A DNA stretch of 64,000 nt. Source: Microbacteriaceae bacterium X2B (GTDB taxonomy: Bacteria; Actinomycetota; Actinomycetes; Actinomycetales; Microbacteriaceae). The position numbers and the translations under genes were made by a program. Under the pieces are notes generated by a model that saw only the letters and a list, made by a program, of their open reading frames with translations, did no database searches and was not told the origin of the DNA. Positions 48,681 through 58,481 of this stretch are shown piece after piece. Position 1 is the first letter of the stretch. Every line of letters begins with the position of its first letter. The stretch spans positions 1-64,000 of the forward strand of contig SCPB01000007.1 in assembly GCA_005502445.1 (NCBI GenBank), written 5' to 3'.

Positions 48681-49460
48681 CTATCCGAACTTGCCCGAGA
48701 CGTAGTCCTCGGTGGCCTGGACGCTCGGGTTCGAGAAGATGATGCGGGTGTCGTCGTACTCGATGAGCTTGCCCGGGTGGCCGGTGCCGGCGATGTTGAA
48801 GAAGGCCGTCTTGTCGCTCACGCGCGAGGCCTGCTGCATGTTGTGCGTGACGATCACGATCGTGTAGTCGCGCTTGAGCTCTTCGATGAGGTCTTCGATC
48901 GCGAGCGTCGAGATGGGGTCGAGGGCCGAGCACGGCTCGTCCATGAGGATGACCTCGGGCTCGACGGCGATCGCACGGGCGATGCAGAGCCTCTGCTGCT
49001 GACCGCCCGAGAGCCCGGAGCCGGGTCGGTCGAGGCGATCCTTGACCTCGTTCCACAGGTTCGCACCCTGCAGCGACTGCTCGACGAGATCGTCGGCATC
49101 GCTCTTGGAGATGCGGCGGTTGTTGAGCTTCACGCCTGCGAGCACGTTGTCCCGGATCGACATCGTCGGGAAGGGGTTGGGCCGCTGGAAGACCATGCCG
49201 ACCTGTCGTCGCACGAGCACGGGGTCGACGCCGGGGCCGTAGAGGTCGTTGCCGTCGACGAGAACCTCGCCTTCGACGTAGGCGCCGGGGATCACCTCGT
49301 GCATGCGATTGAGCGTGCGGATGAACGTGGACTTGCCGCAGCCCGATGGGCCGATGAAGGCGGTCACGCTGCGGGGCTCGATGACCATGCTGACGCCCTC
49401 GACGGCCTTGAACTTGCCGTAGTAGACGTTGAGGTCGTTGACTTCGATGCGCTTGGACAC
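48681..49460 (-). CDS. pstB: Phosphate ABC transporter ATPase
   Basis: 259 residues; Walker [10 protein letters not shown] near residue 36, signature LSGGQQQR, Walker [15 protein letters not shown]-loop [10 protein letters not shown]. All features of PstB. GTG start at 49460, 31 bases after pstA. Last gene of pstSCAB; no phoU gene is present here. Confidence 0.96.
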   Translation of the reverse strand: MSKRIEVNDLNVYYGKFKAVEGVSMVIEPRSVTAFIGPSGCGKSTFIRTLNRMHEVIPGAYVEGEVLVDGNDLYGPGVDPVLVRRQVGMVFQRPNPFPTMSIRDNVLAGVKLNNRRISKSDADDLVEQSLQGANLWNEVKDRLDRPGSGLSGGQQQRLCIARAIAVEPEVILMDEPCSALDPISTLAIEDLIEELKRDYTIVIVTHNMQQASRVSDKTAFFNIAGTGHPGKLIEYDDTRIIFSNPSVQATEDYVSGKFG

Positions 49461-49491
49461 GGTGTGCGGGTTTCCTATCCGGTGGTGCGGC

Positions 49492-50586
49492 TCAGCGGCC
49501 GAGCTTCGGGGCGAACTGGCGGGCGACGAGGCGGGCGATGAGGTTGAGCAGCATGACGATGAGGATCAGCGTGAGCGCGCCGGCCCAGGCGCGGTCGAGG
49601 TAGGACTGCGCATCGGTGCCCTGCGCCACGTAGGAGCTGTAGACGAAGACGGGCAGGCTCTGCATGCGACCTTCGGTGAGGTCGTAGTTCAGGTTCTGGG
49701 TGAAGCCTGCTGCGACGAGCAGTGGGGCTGTCTCGCCGATGACGCGAGCGATGGCGAGCATGACTCCCGTCGTGATGCCCGCGATCGAGGTCGGCAGTAC
49801 CACGTTCACGATCGTGAGCCACTTGGGTACGCCGAGCGCTAGAGAGGCCTCGCGCAGCTCGTTGGGCACGAGTCGGAGCATCTCTTCGCTCGAGCGGACG
49901 ACGACGGGCACCATGAGCACGGTGAGCGCGATCGCCCCCGCGATCCCGAGGCGCTCACCGGGTCCGAACAAGGCAGTGAAGACCGCGTAGGCGAACAGGC
50001 CGGCAACGATGGAGGGGATGCCGGTCATGACGTCGACGAAGAACGTGATCGCCCGAGCGAGCCGACCGGTGCCGTATTCGACGAGGTAGATCGCGGCGAG
50101 CAGACCGATCGGCACCGAGATGACTGTCGCGGTGCCCGTCATCAGCAGGGTTCCGACGATCGCGTGGATGGCGCCGCCGCCCTCGCCCACGACGTTGCGC
50201 ATCGAGTAGGTGAAGAACTCGATGTCGAATCTGTTGGTGCCGTTCGAGACGACCGTGAATACGAGCGAGATGAGAGGGAGGAGCGCGATCACGAACGCCA
50301 GGACGACCAGACTCGTGACGAGTCTGTTGGTGGCCTGGCGAGAGCCCTCCACGAGCCGCGAGATGAGCACGATGACGATGGTCGAGGCCAGAAAACCGAA
50401 GAACACCGTGCCGATGATGCTGAACGTCTCGCCCGTCGCGGCCGCGATGAGGCCGAAGACCGCCGCCACCGCACCGAGCGATGCGCCGAGGATGACCCAG
50501 GGCGACCACGCCGGCAGACTGCCGCTGGCGAAGGCGTTGGTGGTATCCCGCGATGTCGCCGCGCGGCGGTCGGTCGCAGCGGTCAT
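49492..50586 (-). CDS. pstA: Phosphate ABC transporter permease
   Basis: 364 residues, longer than the E. coli protein because of an N-terminal extension and about eight hydrophobic segments in total. PstA landmarks: [58 protein letters not shown] and [11 protein letters not shown]. The ATG shares one base with the pstC stop (TGATG). Confidence 0.94.
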   Translation of the reverse strand: MTAATDRRAATSRDTTNAFASGSLPAWSPWVILGASLGAVAAVFGLIAAATGETFSIIGTVFFGFLASTIVIVLISRLVEGSRQATNRLVTSLVVLAFVIALLPLISLVFTVVSNGTNRFDIEFFTYSMRNVVGEGGGAIHAIVGTLLMTGTATVISVPIGLLAAIYLVEYGTGRLARAITFFVDVMTGIPSIVAGLFAYAVFTALFGPGERLGIAGAIALTVLMVPVVVRSSEEMLRLVPNELREASLALGVPKWLTIVNVVLPTSIAGITTGVMLAIARVIGETAPLLVAAGFTQNLNYDLTEGRMQSLPVFVYSSYVAQGTDAQSYLDRAWAGALTLILIVMLLNLIARLVARQFAPKLGR

Positions 50587-51533
50587 CAGTTGGCTCCCGA
50601 GAAGTCTTTGCGGCGATTGATGATGAACCGCGCGAGCATGTTCACGAGCAGGGTGATGACGAAGAGCATGAGGCCGGTCGCGATGAGGACGTTCACATTG
50701 AGCCCGTAGGCCTCGGGGAAGCTCAGTGCGATGTTCGCCGCGATCGTCGACGGGTTCTGCGAGCTGATGAGGTTGAAGGTCACGGCGCCCGAGGCCGACA
50801 GCACCATGGCCACGGCCATCGTCTCGCCGAGCGCTCGGCCCAGGCCGAGCATCGCACCCGAGATGATGCCGGCCCGGCCGAAGGGCAGCACGGCGACCCG
50901 GATCATCTCCCAGCGCGTCGCCCCGAGTGCGAGGGCCGCCTCCTCGTGCAGAACGGGCGTCTGCAGGAAGACCTCACGGCAGATCGCGGTGATGATCGGG
51001 AGGATCATGACGGCGAGCACGACGCCCGCGGTGAGGATGGTGCGCCCGGTTCCGGAGGCAGGCCCCTCGAAGAGCGGAATCCAGGAGAGGTTCTTCTCGA
51101 GCCAGGAGTAGGCGGGTTGCACCGCAGGGGCGAGCACGTTTCCGCCCCACAGGCCGAAGACGACGCTGGGGACGGCGGCGAGCAGGTCGATGATGTAGCC
51201 GAGCCCTGCGGCGACTCGACGCGGGGCGTAGTGCGAGATGAACAGCGCGATGCCGATCGCGAGGGGTGTCGCGAGCACGAGGGCGATCACGGCGGCCCAC
51301 AGCGTTCCGAAGACGAGCGGGAAGGCGTAGCTGAAGAAGTCGGTCCCGCGCAGGATCGTGATGTCTTCAGCGGGGGTCGTGATCGCCGGGATCGACTGGA
51401 TGATCAGGAATGCGGCGATCGCGGCGAGCGCGATGAGGATGAGGGTGCCGGCCGAGAGCGCGCTTCCCGAGAAGATGCGGTCGCCCGGTCGCAGTTTCGG
51501 CTTCGGGATCGATTGCACGGTCTCAGTGCTCAT
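50586..51533 (-). CDS. pstC: Phosphate ABC transporter permease
   Basis: 315 residues, six or more helices. Landmarks: VFGTLWAAVIALVLATPLAIGIALFIS, AAVPSVVFGLWGG, HEEAALALGATRWEMIR and GRALGETMAVAMVL. Start ATG 51533, about 104 bases after the pstS stop, with a hairpin between the two. Confidence 0.94.
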   Translation of the reverse strand: MSTETVQSIPKPKLRPGDRIFSGSALSAGTLILIALAAIAAFLIIQSIPAITTPAEDITILRGTDFFSYAFPLVFGTLWAAVIALVLATPLAIGIALFISHYAPRRVAAGLGYIIDLLAAVPSVVFGLWGGNVLAPAVQPAYSWLEKNLSWIPLFEGPASGTGRTILTAGVVLAVMILPIITAICREVFLQTPVLHEEAALALGATRWEMIRVAVLPFGRAGIISGAMLGLGRALGETMAVAMVLSASGAVTFNLISSQNPSTIAANIALSFPEAYGLNVNVLIATGLMLFVITLLVNMLARFIINRRKDFSGAN

Positions 51534-51577
51534 CGGGAAGGGTCCTCGTCTCGGGTTCGGCGATACTGCCACATGCA

Positions 51578-51626
51578 GTCTGCCCGGTGCCCCCCCTGCC
51601 GACAAAGCGGGGCGCACCGGGCAGAC
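51578..51626 (-). terminator. 13-bp hairpin between pstS and pstC
   Basis: GTCTGCCCGGTGC (51578-51590) pairs perfectly with 51614-51626; four more G-C pairs can form inside beyond a one-base bulge. Eleven bases behind the pstS stop. Fits an attenuator that makes PstS more abundant than the membrane parts. Confidence 0.75.
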
Positions 51627-51636
51627 GGTGGATCAA

Positions 51637-52728
51637 CTACTTGATGGCCTCGATGGCGGCCGAAGCCTTCTCGAAGAGGTCGTTCGAGATCGGCGCAGAG
51701 CCGGCGGCCTCAGCCGCGACCTGCTGGCCCTCCTCGCTGATGATGTACGAGAGGTACGCCTTGACGAGCTCGACGCTGTCGGACTCGGCGTACTCGTTGC
51801 ACGCGATCAGGTAGCTGACGAGCACGATCGGGTAGGCCGCCGAATCGGGGGTGCGGTCGAGCTCGATCGCGAGGTCACCCTCGCCACGGCCCTCCACGAG
51901 GGGCGAGGCGTCGACGATCGCCGCAGCGGCCTCGGGCGAGAACGGGATGAACTCGTCGCCGACCTGCACCGCGACCGTGCCGAACTCGGCCGAGCGCGAG
52001 GCGTCCACGTAGCCGATGGTGCCGGTGCCGTTGGCCACGGCGTCGACGACGCCCGAGGTCTGCGCAGCAGCTTCGCCGCCGTCGACCGGCCAGTCACCCG
52101 AGACCTCGTAGGTCCACACCTCGGGTGCAGCGGCAGCGAGGTAGTCGACGAAGTTCTCGGTCGTGCCCGACTCATCCGAGCGGTGCACCGCGGTGATCGG
52201 CAGGTCGGGAAGCTCCACGCCCTCGTTCGTCGCTGCGATGGCCGGGTCGTTCCAGTTGGTGATCTGGCCCGCGAAGATGCCCGCGATCGTGGCGGCGTCC
52301 ATGTTCAGCGTGTCGATGCCCTCGAGGTTGAAGACGACCGCGATGGGCGAGATGTAGGCGGGGATCTCGACGATGCCCGTGCCGGGAACACAGGCCCCGA
52401 AGGCGTCTTCTGCGATCTCCTCGTCCTTGAACGCGCGGTCGGACCCGGCGAACTGGCTGCCGCCGGCGATGAAGGTGTCGCGGCCGCCGCCCGAGCCGAT
52501 CGGGTCGTACTCGACGGTCACACCGGGGTTGGCGCTCTGGAAGCCGGCGACCCAGGCCTCCTGGGCCGACTGCTGCGACGACGCACCGGCGCCGACGAGG
52601 GTGCCCTCGAGCGTCGAGGTGGTCTCGTCCGGTGCCTCGCCGGTCGGCTCGTTGGCGGCGCAGCCGCTCAGCACGATGGCGCCGGCGGCGATGATGGCGG
52701 CGAAGCCGCTTGCACGCGTGATGTTCAC
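51637..52728 (-). CDS. pstS: Phosphate-binding lipoprotein
   Basis: 363 residues with lipobox LSGC near residues 20-23. Phosphate-binding signatures: GAGASSQQSAQ (TGAGAS-type loop), GSGGGRDTFIAG, FAGSDRAF, and HRSDESGTTENFVDYL. It captures phosphate outside the membrane. ATG 52728; the PHO box lies about 100 bases upstream. Confidence 0.95.
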   Translation of the reverse strand: MNITRASGFAAIIAAGAIVLSGCAANEPTGEAPDETTSTLEGTLVGAGASSQQSAQEAWVAGFQSANPGVTVEYDPIGSGGGRDTFIAGGSQFAGSDRAFKDEEIAEDAFGACVPGTGIVEIPAYISPIAVVFNLEGIDTLNMDAATIAGIFAGQITNWNDPAIAATNEGVELPDLPITAVHRSDESGTTENFVDYLAAAAPEVWTYEVSGDWPVDGGEAAAQTSGVVDAVANGTGTIGYVDASRSAEFGTVAVQVGDEFIPFSPEAAAAIVDASPLVEGRGEGDLAIELDRTPDSAAYPIVLVSYLIACNEYAESDSVELVKAYLSYIISEEGQQVAAEAAGSAPISNDLFEKASAAIEAIK

Positions 52729-52828
52729 TGTGTTCCCTTCGGGGATCGGTGACAGGGGTGTGCGCGGCGCAAGGGGGCCGCACGGTATCCGACGCTACGA
52801 AGCGCGAGTGTCCACCTCGGCCCGTAAT

Positions 52829-52857
52829 GGTGAACGCGAGATTAACGAGAGGCGAAC
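52829..52857 (-). promoter_or_regulatory. PHO box of three 11-bp direct repeats upstream of pstS
   Basis: On the minus strand: GTTCGCC-TCTC-GTTAATC-TCGC-GTTCACC, three heptamers spaced by exactly four bases. This is the architecture of PhoP (Streptomyces) and RegX3 (mycobacteria) operators. A -10-like TAGCGT lies at 52798-52793, giving a ~60-base leader to pstS. Confidence 0.8.
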
Positions 52858-52876
52858 GTCGACGGCCGCCGACCTC

Positions 52877-53836
52877 TCAGACGGCCGGCCGATGCGTCTC
52901 GACGGCGACGAGCCACGGCCTCTCGCTCTCGAGCGCGAAGTGCAGCACCGAGTACTCGCCGGTGCCGAGCGCCGCGCTGCGGCGCAGGCTCGCGTCGGCG
53001 GTCGCGCCGCCGAGCGAGGCAGCGGCGCCGATGATCTGGGGGATGACCGGGCCGTGCGAGCACAGCACGACCGACTGGCGCCGAGCGACGCGCTTGGCGA
53101 CGGCCGCTCGCACACGCTCGCCGCTGCCGTCGTAGGCATCTTGACTGAGTGTCGTGGATGCCTTGACGTCGAGCCCGGTGAGGGCCGCGGTCGGGCCGAT
53201 CGTCGACAGGCAGCGCACCGCCGTCGACGACACGAGCCGTTCGGGGCCGTAGGCGGCGATGCCCCCCGCGACCGAGAGGGCCTGCTCGATGCCGCGGTGC
53301 AGCAGCGGTCGCGTGTGGTCGGGGCCGTCCCACTGCTCGTAGGCCATGGCCTTGCCGTGACGCAGCACGATCACCGCGAAGGTGCGGGCGTGGCCGGCTT
53401 CCACCTGCGCGGCGAAGCGGTCGAGCACGTCGGCGTCGTGCTCGTAGGTCAATCGCTTGACGGCCTTGGCGATCGGCACCCACTCGAGGGCGAAGATCTC
53501 GCCGTTGGCCTCGTAGGTGTGGCGCTCGGCGGCGCCGGGGTCCACTTCGGCCGACCAGTAGTGCACGACCTTCTCGCGACCGTTCGGCAGCGCGTACTCG
53601 ACGGTGCCGAGCGGGGCGCCGAGCTCGACGTCGAATCCGGTCTCCTCCGCGATCTCGCGCACGGCGGTGTGCGGCAGCGTCTCACCGGGGTCGACCTTGC
53701 CCTTCGGGATCGTCACGTCCCTGTGCTGCGTGCGGTGCACGAGCAGCACGCGCACTCGGCCGTCGACGAGCTTCCAGACCACGGCGCCGGCCGCGACGAC
53801 GGCCGACTGCTCCGTGCCCGTCATCCCCGACGTCAT
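52877..53836 (-). CDS. NUDIX hydrolase fused to histidine phosphatase (MutT1-like)
   Basis: 319 residues with two domains. The NUDIX box [22 protein letters not shown] lies near residues 47-70 (listed in parts: GKVDPGETL, then REIAEETG). The C-terminal half from about residue 165 is a phosphohistidine phosphatase ([13 protein letters not shown] with the RHG catalytic motif, later [10 protein letters not shown]). Mycobacterial MutT1 has this layout and hydrolyses 8-oxo-dGTP and diadenosine polyphosphates. The ATG overlaps the ppk stop by four bases, tying it to polyphosphate metabolism. Confidence 0.9.
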   Translation of the reverse strand: MTSGMTGTEQSAVVAAGAVVWKLVDGRVRVLLVHRTQHRDVTIPKGKVDPGETLPHTAVREIAEETGFDVELGAPLGTVEYALPNGREKVVHYWSAEVDPGAAERHTYEANGEIFALEWVPIAKAVKRLTYEHDADVLDRFAAQVEAGHARTFAVIVLRHGKAMAYEQWDGPDHTRPLLHRGIEQALSVAGGIAAYGPERLVSSTAVRCLSTIGPTAALTGLDVKASTTLSQDAYDGSGERVRAAVAKRVARRQSVVLCSHGPVIPQIIGAAASLGGATADASLRRSAALGTGEYSVLHFALESERPWLVAVETHRPAV

Positions 53837-56034
53837 CGCGGGCCGCTTGTTCGTCGGCGGGTCGAGATGGTGGTCATGACGACATTCTGCATGTCGGCGA
53901 GCGCGCGGCCGGTGCTGTCGCGGTGCCGGCGCTGCCATTCGCCGTCGGGCTGCAGCTGCCACGCGCTCGTCGACTCGCTCATCGACAGCTCGAAGAGCGC
54001 CTCGACCTGGGCGAGGTGCTGGGGCTCGGTGAGGCGCACGAGCACTTCGATGCGCCGGTCGAGGTTGCGGTGCATCATGTCGGCGCTGCCGATGTGCACC
54101 TGCGGGTCGCCGCCGTTGCGGAAGCAGAAGATGCGCGAATGCTCGAGGTATCGCCCGAGCACGCTGCGCACGCGGATGTTCTCGCTCAGGCCCTCGCGCC
54201 CGGGCACGAGGGCGCAGATGCCGCGCACGACGATGTCGACGGGAACCCCCGCGGCGCTCGCCCGGTACAGGGCGTCGATGATGGCCTCGTCGACGAGCGA
54301 GTTGACCTTGATCCGGATGCCCGACTCGCGCCCCTCCTTGGCGGCGCGGATCTCGCCGCTGATGCCGCGCAGCAGGCCGCGCCGCAGGTAGCGCGGCGCG
54401 ACGAGCAGGCGCTTGTACTTCTTCTCGATGGCGTAGCCCGAGAGTTCGTTGAACAGTCTCGTGAGGTCTTTGCCGACCTGCTGGTCGGCGGTGAAGAGCC
54501 CGAGGTCTTCGTAGATGCGGCTGGTCTTGGGGTTGTAGTTGCCCGTGCCGACGTGCGAGTAGTACTTCAGCTCGCCGTTCTTCTCCTGACGCACGACGAG
54601 CGCGAGCTTGCAGTGCGTCTTGAGCCCGACGAGACCGTAGACGACGTGCACGCCGGCCTTCTCGAGCTTGCGCGCCCACTCGATGTTGTTCTGCTCGTCG
54701 AAACGCGCCTTGATCTCGACGAGCGCGAGTACGGCCTTGCCTGCTTCGGCGGCGTCGATGAGCGCCTCGACGATGGGGCTGTCACCGCTCGTGCGATAGA
54801 GCGTCTGCTTGATCGCGAGCACGTCGGGGTCGTGAGCGGCCTGCTCGAGGAAGGCCTGCACGCTCGTCGCGAACGACTCGTAGGGGTGGTGCACGAGCAC
54901 GTCGCCGCGGCCGATCGCGCGGAACAGATCGGGTGTGCCGTTGGGCTCGCTCGGCTGCAGCTGCGCCGAGGTCACCGGCACGTGCTTGGGGTACTTCAGG
55001 TTCGGTCGATCGAGCTTCGAGATCTCGAAGAGCCCGCCGAGGTCGAGCGGTGCGGGCAGCCGGTAGACCTCCTGCTCGGTGATGCCGAGCTCGCGCACGA
55101 GGAGGCCGAGGGTCACCGGGTCCATGTCGTCGGTGATCTCGAGGCGGATCGGCGGACCGAACCGTCGCCGCAGCAGCTCGCGCTCGAGCGCCTGGATGAG
55201 GTTCTCGGTCTCGTCCTCGTCGACCTCGACGTCTTCGTTGCGGGTGACCCGGAACTCGTGGTGCTCGAGGATCTCCATGCCGGGGAACAGCTCGCCGAGG
55301 TGATTCGAGATGAGGTCTTCGAGGGTCAGGAACCGCACGCGGCCCGAGCCGTCGTCGGGCAGCGGCACGAAGCGCGGCAGCACCTGTGGCACCTTCAACC
55401 GCGCGAACTCGACCTTGCCGCTCTGCGGGTTGCGCACGCGCACCGAGAGGTTGAGCGACAGCCCGGAGATGTACGGGAAGGGGTGGGCCGGGTCGACGGC
55501 GAGCGGCATGAGCACGGGGAAGATCTGCCGCGAGAAGGTCTGATCGACCTGAGCGCGGTCCTCCTCGTCGAGGTCGGCCCACGACTCGATGTGGATGCCG
55601 GCGTCGTCGAGCTCGGGCTTGACCAGATCGTCGAAGGCGATCGCATGCCGGTGCTGCAGGTCGAGAGCGACGCGATTGATGTCGGCCAGGACATCCCCCG
55701 GGGCCCGCCCGGTGTTCGTCGGCACCGCGAGGCCCGTCACGATGCGGCGCTTGAGGCCGGCGACGCGCACCATGAAGAACTCGTCGAGGTTCGAGGCGAA
55801 GATGGCGAGGAAGTTCACGCGCTCCAGCAGCGGCACCGCCGGATCTTCGGCGAGCTCGAGCACGCGCTGATTGAAACGCAGCCAGCTGAGCTCGCGGTCG
55901 AGGTAGCGATCGGCAGGGAGGCTGCCGTCGTCGACGCTCGTCGTCTCATCCCAGTCGTCGAGGAAGTCGCCTCCGACGCCCCCGTCGACCTGGTAGCTCG
56001 AATCGGTGCGGTACTCCTCGTCCTGCATCCGCAC
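53833..56034 (-). CDS. ppk: Polyphosphate kinase 1
   Basis: 733 residues, normal for PPK1, which polymerises the gamma phosphate of ATP. N-terminal [38 protein letters not shown], and the catalytic histidine in [20 protein letters not shown] near residue 490. C-terminal [23 protein letters not shown]-type segment ([15 protein letters not shown]) is also conserved. First gene of the ppk-NUDIX unit, followed by pst. Confidence 0.96.
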   Translation of the reverse strand: MRMQDEEYRTDSSYQVDGGVGGDFLDDWDETTSVDDGSLPADRYLDRELSWLRFNQRVLELAEDPAVPLLERVNFLAIFASNLDEFFMVRVAGLKRRIVTGLAVPTNTGRAPGDVLADINRVALDLQHRHAIAFDDLVKPELDDAGIHIESWADLDEEDRAQVDQTFSRQIFPVLMPLAVDPAHPFPYISGLSLNLSVRVRNPQSGKVEFARLKVPQVLPRFVPLPDDGSGRVRFLTLEDLISNHLGELFPGMEILEHHEFRVTRNEDVEVDEDETENLIQALERELLRRRFGPPIRLEITDDMDPVTLGLLVRELGITEQEVYRLPAPLDLGGLFEISKLDRPNLKYPKHVPVTSAQLQPSEPNGTPDLFRAIGRGDVLVHHPYESFATSVQAFLEQAAHDPDVLAIKQTLYRTSGDSPIVEALIDAAEAGKAVLALVEIKARFDEQNNIEWARKLEKAGVHVVYGLVGLKTHCKLALVVRQEKNGELKYYSHVGTGNYNPKTSRIYEDLGLFTADQQVGKDLTRLFNELSGYAIEKKYKRLLVAPRYLRRGLLRGISGEIRAAKEGRESGIRIKVNSLVDEAIIDALYRASAAGVPVDIVVRGICALVPGREGLSENIRVRSVLGRYLEHSRIFCFRNGGDPQVHIGSADMMHRNLDRRIEVLVRLTEPQHLAQVEALFELSMSESTSAWQLQPDGEWQRRHRDSTGRALADMQNVVMTTISTRRRTSGPR

Positions 56035-56100
56035 ATTCTGGCATCGGCGGGTCGCCGGCGCGCCAGAGTTCGATGAACGATTCGGGATGCCCTCCGCCGG

Positions 56101-56817
56101 TCAGGCGGACGCCGTCGGTCGCGCGGCAGGGGCGAGCGCGGCTGCCGCGGCGACGGCGACCGCCGCTCCGACCAGCTGCGCGGCGATGAACGGGGCGACG
56201 CTCGCCGGCTCGATGCCCGCGAACGTGTCGCTCGCCATGCGCCCGATGGTGATCGCGGGGTTGGCGAAGCTCGTCGAGCTCGTGAAGAAGTACGCGGCAC
56301 CGATGTGCGCCGCGACCGCGGGCGCGATGAGGGCGTCGCGGCCGTGGCGCTGCAGGAGCAGGATGACCGCCACGAGCCCCGCGGTCGCGACGACCTCGGC
56401 GAGCAGCGTCGCGGGCTCGGCGCGCGCGGTGGTGCTGACGGCCACGGCCGGCAGCGCGAACATGAGGTTGGCGATCACCGCGCCGACGAGGCAGCCGACG
56501 ATCTGGGCGACGACGTAGACGCCCGCCTCGCGAGGGCCGCTGCGGCGCAGAGCGAGCATGACGAGCGTGACGGCCGGGTTGAGGTGGGCGCCGCTCACGG
56601 GGCCGAGGGCGGTGATGAGAACGGCGAGGCCGAAGACCGTCGCCAGGGCGTTGATGACGAGCTGCACGCCGACGTCGTCGCTCAGCCGGGTCGCCATGAC
56701 GCCCGAGCCGATGACGATCGCCGCGAGGGCGGCGCTGCCGATCGCCTCCGCGCTCGCGCGCCGCAGCAGCTCGCGCTGCGTCGAGGGGCGGACGGCGAAC
56801 GGGGCAGGGGCGGTCAT
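56101..56817 (-). CDS. Aquaglyceroporin-type channel of the arsenic cassette
   Basis: 238 residues, six helices with the two half-helix NPA motifs: GAHLNPAVTL near residue 78 and FANPAITIG near residue 190. Divergent from an ArsR-ArsC fusion. In Sinorhizobium an aquaglyceroporin (AqpS) in the ars operon lets arsenite made by ArsC leave the cell; the same job is likely here, since no ArsB or Acr3 gene is present in the window. ATG 56817 preferred; GTG 56823 is possible. Confidence 0.85.
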   Translation of the reverse strand: MTAPAPFAVRPSTQRELLRRASAEAIGSAALAAIVIGSGVMATRLSDDVGVQLVINALATVFGLAVLITALGPVSGAHLNPAVTLVMLALRRSGPREAGVYVVAQIVGCLVGAVIANLMFALPAVAVSTTARAEPATLLAEVVATAGLVAVILLLQRHGRDALIAPAVAAHIGAAYFFTSSTSFANPAITIGRMASDTFAGIEPASVAPFIAAQLVGAAVAVAAAAALAPAARPTASA

Positions 56818-56854
56818 GGACACAGCCTAGAGGAACGGATAGATTGTGGTCTAT
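56817..56854 (+). promoter_or_regulatory. Leaderless promoter and operator of the arsR-arsC fusion gene
   Basis: TGGACA 56817-56822, 17 bases, TAGATT 56840-56845, then ATG at 56853, seven bases on, so transcription starts at the start codon. The inverted repeat ATAGA-N6-TCTAT (56839-56854) overlaps the -10 and the ATG. It matches the element before the second arsC. Confidence 0.68.
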
Positions 56855-57746
56855 GAGTGAGGGGAGCGCTGCCGATCGATCGCTTCGTGCGCTCGCCGAC
56901 CCGACGCGCGCGGCGATCCTCCGCCGCTTGCTCGCCGCCCCCGACGGTCGCGCGACCGTCGGCGCGCTCGCCGCCGAGCTCGAGCTGCGGCAGCCGACGG
57001 TCTCGCACCACATGAAGCTCCTGCGCGAAATCGGGCTCGTCGACGGCGACGCCGAAGGGCGCCGCGTCTGGTACTCGGTCTCGGCCGGCGAGCGCGAGCG
57101 CGTCGCCGAGATCCTCGACGCGCACCCGGTCGCGCGCATGACCGGCCATGTGCTGCAGCGCATCATCGCCGACCTCTCGACGCGGTTCGCCGGCACCTTC
57201 TCGCCCGGCACGATCGAGCGCTACGTGCTCGAGAGCTACGACCTGCTCGCGGACGGCGCGACCATCACGCGCTACCTGCCCTCGCTCACCGCGCGATTCG
57301 CGGCAGACCGGCTCTCCGCTCTCGCGGCGATCGAGCGCCCCGCGGGTCACGACGGCGTTCCGGAGGTGCTCTTCGTGTGCGTGCAGAACGCGGGCCGCTC
57401 GCAGCTGGCCGCGGCCATCCTGCGCCACCTCGCGGGCGACCGCGTACATGTGCGCACGGCCGGATCCGCACCCGCCGACGCCGTGCGCACCTCGGTCGTC
57501 GCGGCGCTCGACGAGATCGGCGTGCCCCTCGGCGGCGAGTTCCCGAAGCCGCTGACCGACGAGGTCGTCCGCGCCGCCGATGTCGTCGTCACGATGGGCT
57601 GCGGCGACGCCTGCCCGATCTACCCGGGCCGGCGCTATCTCGACTGGCCTGTCGAGGATCCGGTGGGGCTGCCGATCGAGCAGGTGCGGCGCATCCGCGA
57701 CGACATCGACACCCGGGTGCGCGATCTGCTCGGCTCGCTGTCGTGA
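56853..57746 (+). CDS. ArsR-type regulator fused to ArsC arsenate reductase
   Basis: 297 residues. Residues 1-85 are an ArsR winged helix (LADPTRAAILRRLL, RQPTVSHHMKLLREIGLV); about 90-165 is a helical linker; 171-297 is a low-molecular-weight-phosphatase-fold ArsC with CX5R at C176-R182 (CVQNAGR) and a CX3C pair at C250/C254. The only cysteines in the protein are these three: the regulator half has none, so the usual ArsR thiol site for arsenite is missing. It presumably represses the divergent channel gene and the following arsC. Confidence 0.87.
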   Translation: MSEGSAADRSLRALADPTRAAILRRLLAAPDGRATVGALAAELELRQPTVSHHMKLLREIGLVDGDAEGRRVWYSVSAGERERVAEILDAHPVARMTGHVLQRIIADLSTRFAGTFSPGTIERYVLESYDLLADGATITRYLPSLTARFAADRLSALAAIERPAGHDGVPEVLFVCVQNAGRSQLAAAILRHLAGDRVHVRTAGSAPADAVRTSVVAALDEIGVPLGGEFPKPLTDEVVRAADVVVTMGCGDACPIYPGRRYLDWPVEDPVGLPIEQVRRIRDDIDTRVRDLLGSLS

Positions 57747-57778
57747 ACCGTCGGTGAACTCTCTTCAGCGACTGGAAA

Positions 57779-57798
57779 TAATATAGACGGATGTCTAT
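57779..57798 (+). promoter_or_regulatory. Operator and -10 region of the second arsC
   Basis: ATAGAC-GGAT-GTCTAT is a perfect inverted repeat at 57783-57798, overlapping a TAATAT -10 (57779-57784) and sharing the ATAGA/TCTAT core of the operator at 56839. A/T-rich against the surrounding DNA. ATG 57809 follows. Confidence 0.68.
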
Positions 57799-57808
57799 GC
57801 TTGCGTGC

Positions 57809-58219
57809 ATGAGCGAGAACAGCATCCCCACCGTCCTCTTCGTCTGCGTGCACAACGCGGGCCGGTCGCAGATGGCGGCCGGCTACCTGCAGCACCTCGC
57901 GGGCGACCGCGTGCAGGTGCTCTCGGCCGGCTCGGCGCCGAAGGACGAGATCAACCCCGTCGCGATCGCTGCGATGGCCGAGGAGGGCATCGACATCGCC
58001 GACAACGTGCCCAAGGTGCTCACGACCGAGGCCGTGCGCGAGAGCGACGTCGTCATCACGATGGGCTGCGGCGACGTGTGCCCGGTCTTCCCCGGCAAGC
58101 GCTACGAAGACTGGCAGCTCGACGACCCGGCCGGCCAGGGTATCGAGGCCGTGCGGCCGATCCGCGACGAGATCAAGCGACGTATCGAGGGGCTCCTCGG
58201 CGAGCTGCTGCCCGCCTGA
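57809..58219 (+). CDS. arsC: Arsenate reductase (LMW phosphatase fold)
   Basis: 136 residues. CX5R is C13-R19 (CVHNAGRS), and a CX3C pair is C87/C91 in MGCGDVCPVFPG; DP near residue 105 completes the phosphatase-like active site. Actinobacterial ArsC enzymes of this kind reduce arsenate with mycothiol/mycoredoxin or thioredoxin. It resembles the C-terminal half of the fusion protein next door, suggesting duplication. ATG 57809 is chosen because the longer TTG/ATG forms would begin before the operator. Confidence 0.9.
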   Translation: MSENSIPTVLFVCVHNAGRSQMAAGYLQHLAGDRVQVLSAGSAPKDEINPVAIAAMAEEGIDIADNVPKVLTTEAVRESDVVITMGCGDVCPVFPGKRYEDWQLDDPAGQGIEAVRPIRDEIKRRIEGLLGELLPA

Positions 58220-58262
58220 GGCTGCCCGCCTGAAGCTGCCCGCCTGAGGCTGCCCGCCCGAC
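58207..58262. repeat. 14-bp tandem repeat, four copies, from the arsC 3' end
   Basis: GCTGCCCGCCTGAG at 58207-58220 is followed by copies at 58221-58234, 58235-58248 and 58249-58262 (the last with two differences). The unit contains the last codons and stop of arsC (Leu-Pro-Ala-stop), so the array repeats the gene end. 58263-58481 holds a hairpin and no gene. Confidence 0.9.
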
Positions 58263-58320
58263 GGCCGAACCGCGGCCTGCCCGGCGGCCGGGCTCGCCGA
58301 TCCCCGCGCCCCGCGCTCGC

Positions 58321-58363
58321 TTCACACGCTTTCGCGTATTTCGCACGCATTCAGTCGTGTGAA
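58321..58363. terminator. Hairpin between convergent arsC and glnR
   Basis: TTCACACG (58321-58328) pairs with CGTGTGAA (58356-58363) around a 27-base loop. Located between converging genes, it may be a bidirectional terminator. Confidence 0.45.
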
Positions 58364-58481
58364 ACCCACCGAAGTGTGTGAGTTGACGCCGGTACGACCA
58401 GGGCGCCCGCGGGGGCGCCGATGCGCGGCCCGACGCGCCGGCGACAGCTCGCCCGCACGACGCGAGCGCGGCGCGCGGCCG

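Noticed and set aside
48681-56034. phoU gene within the phosphate cluster
   Set aside because: No PhoU-like frame was found in the cluster; it is probably elsewhere, near gpmA beyond the right edge or outside.
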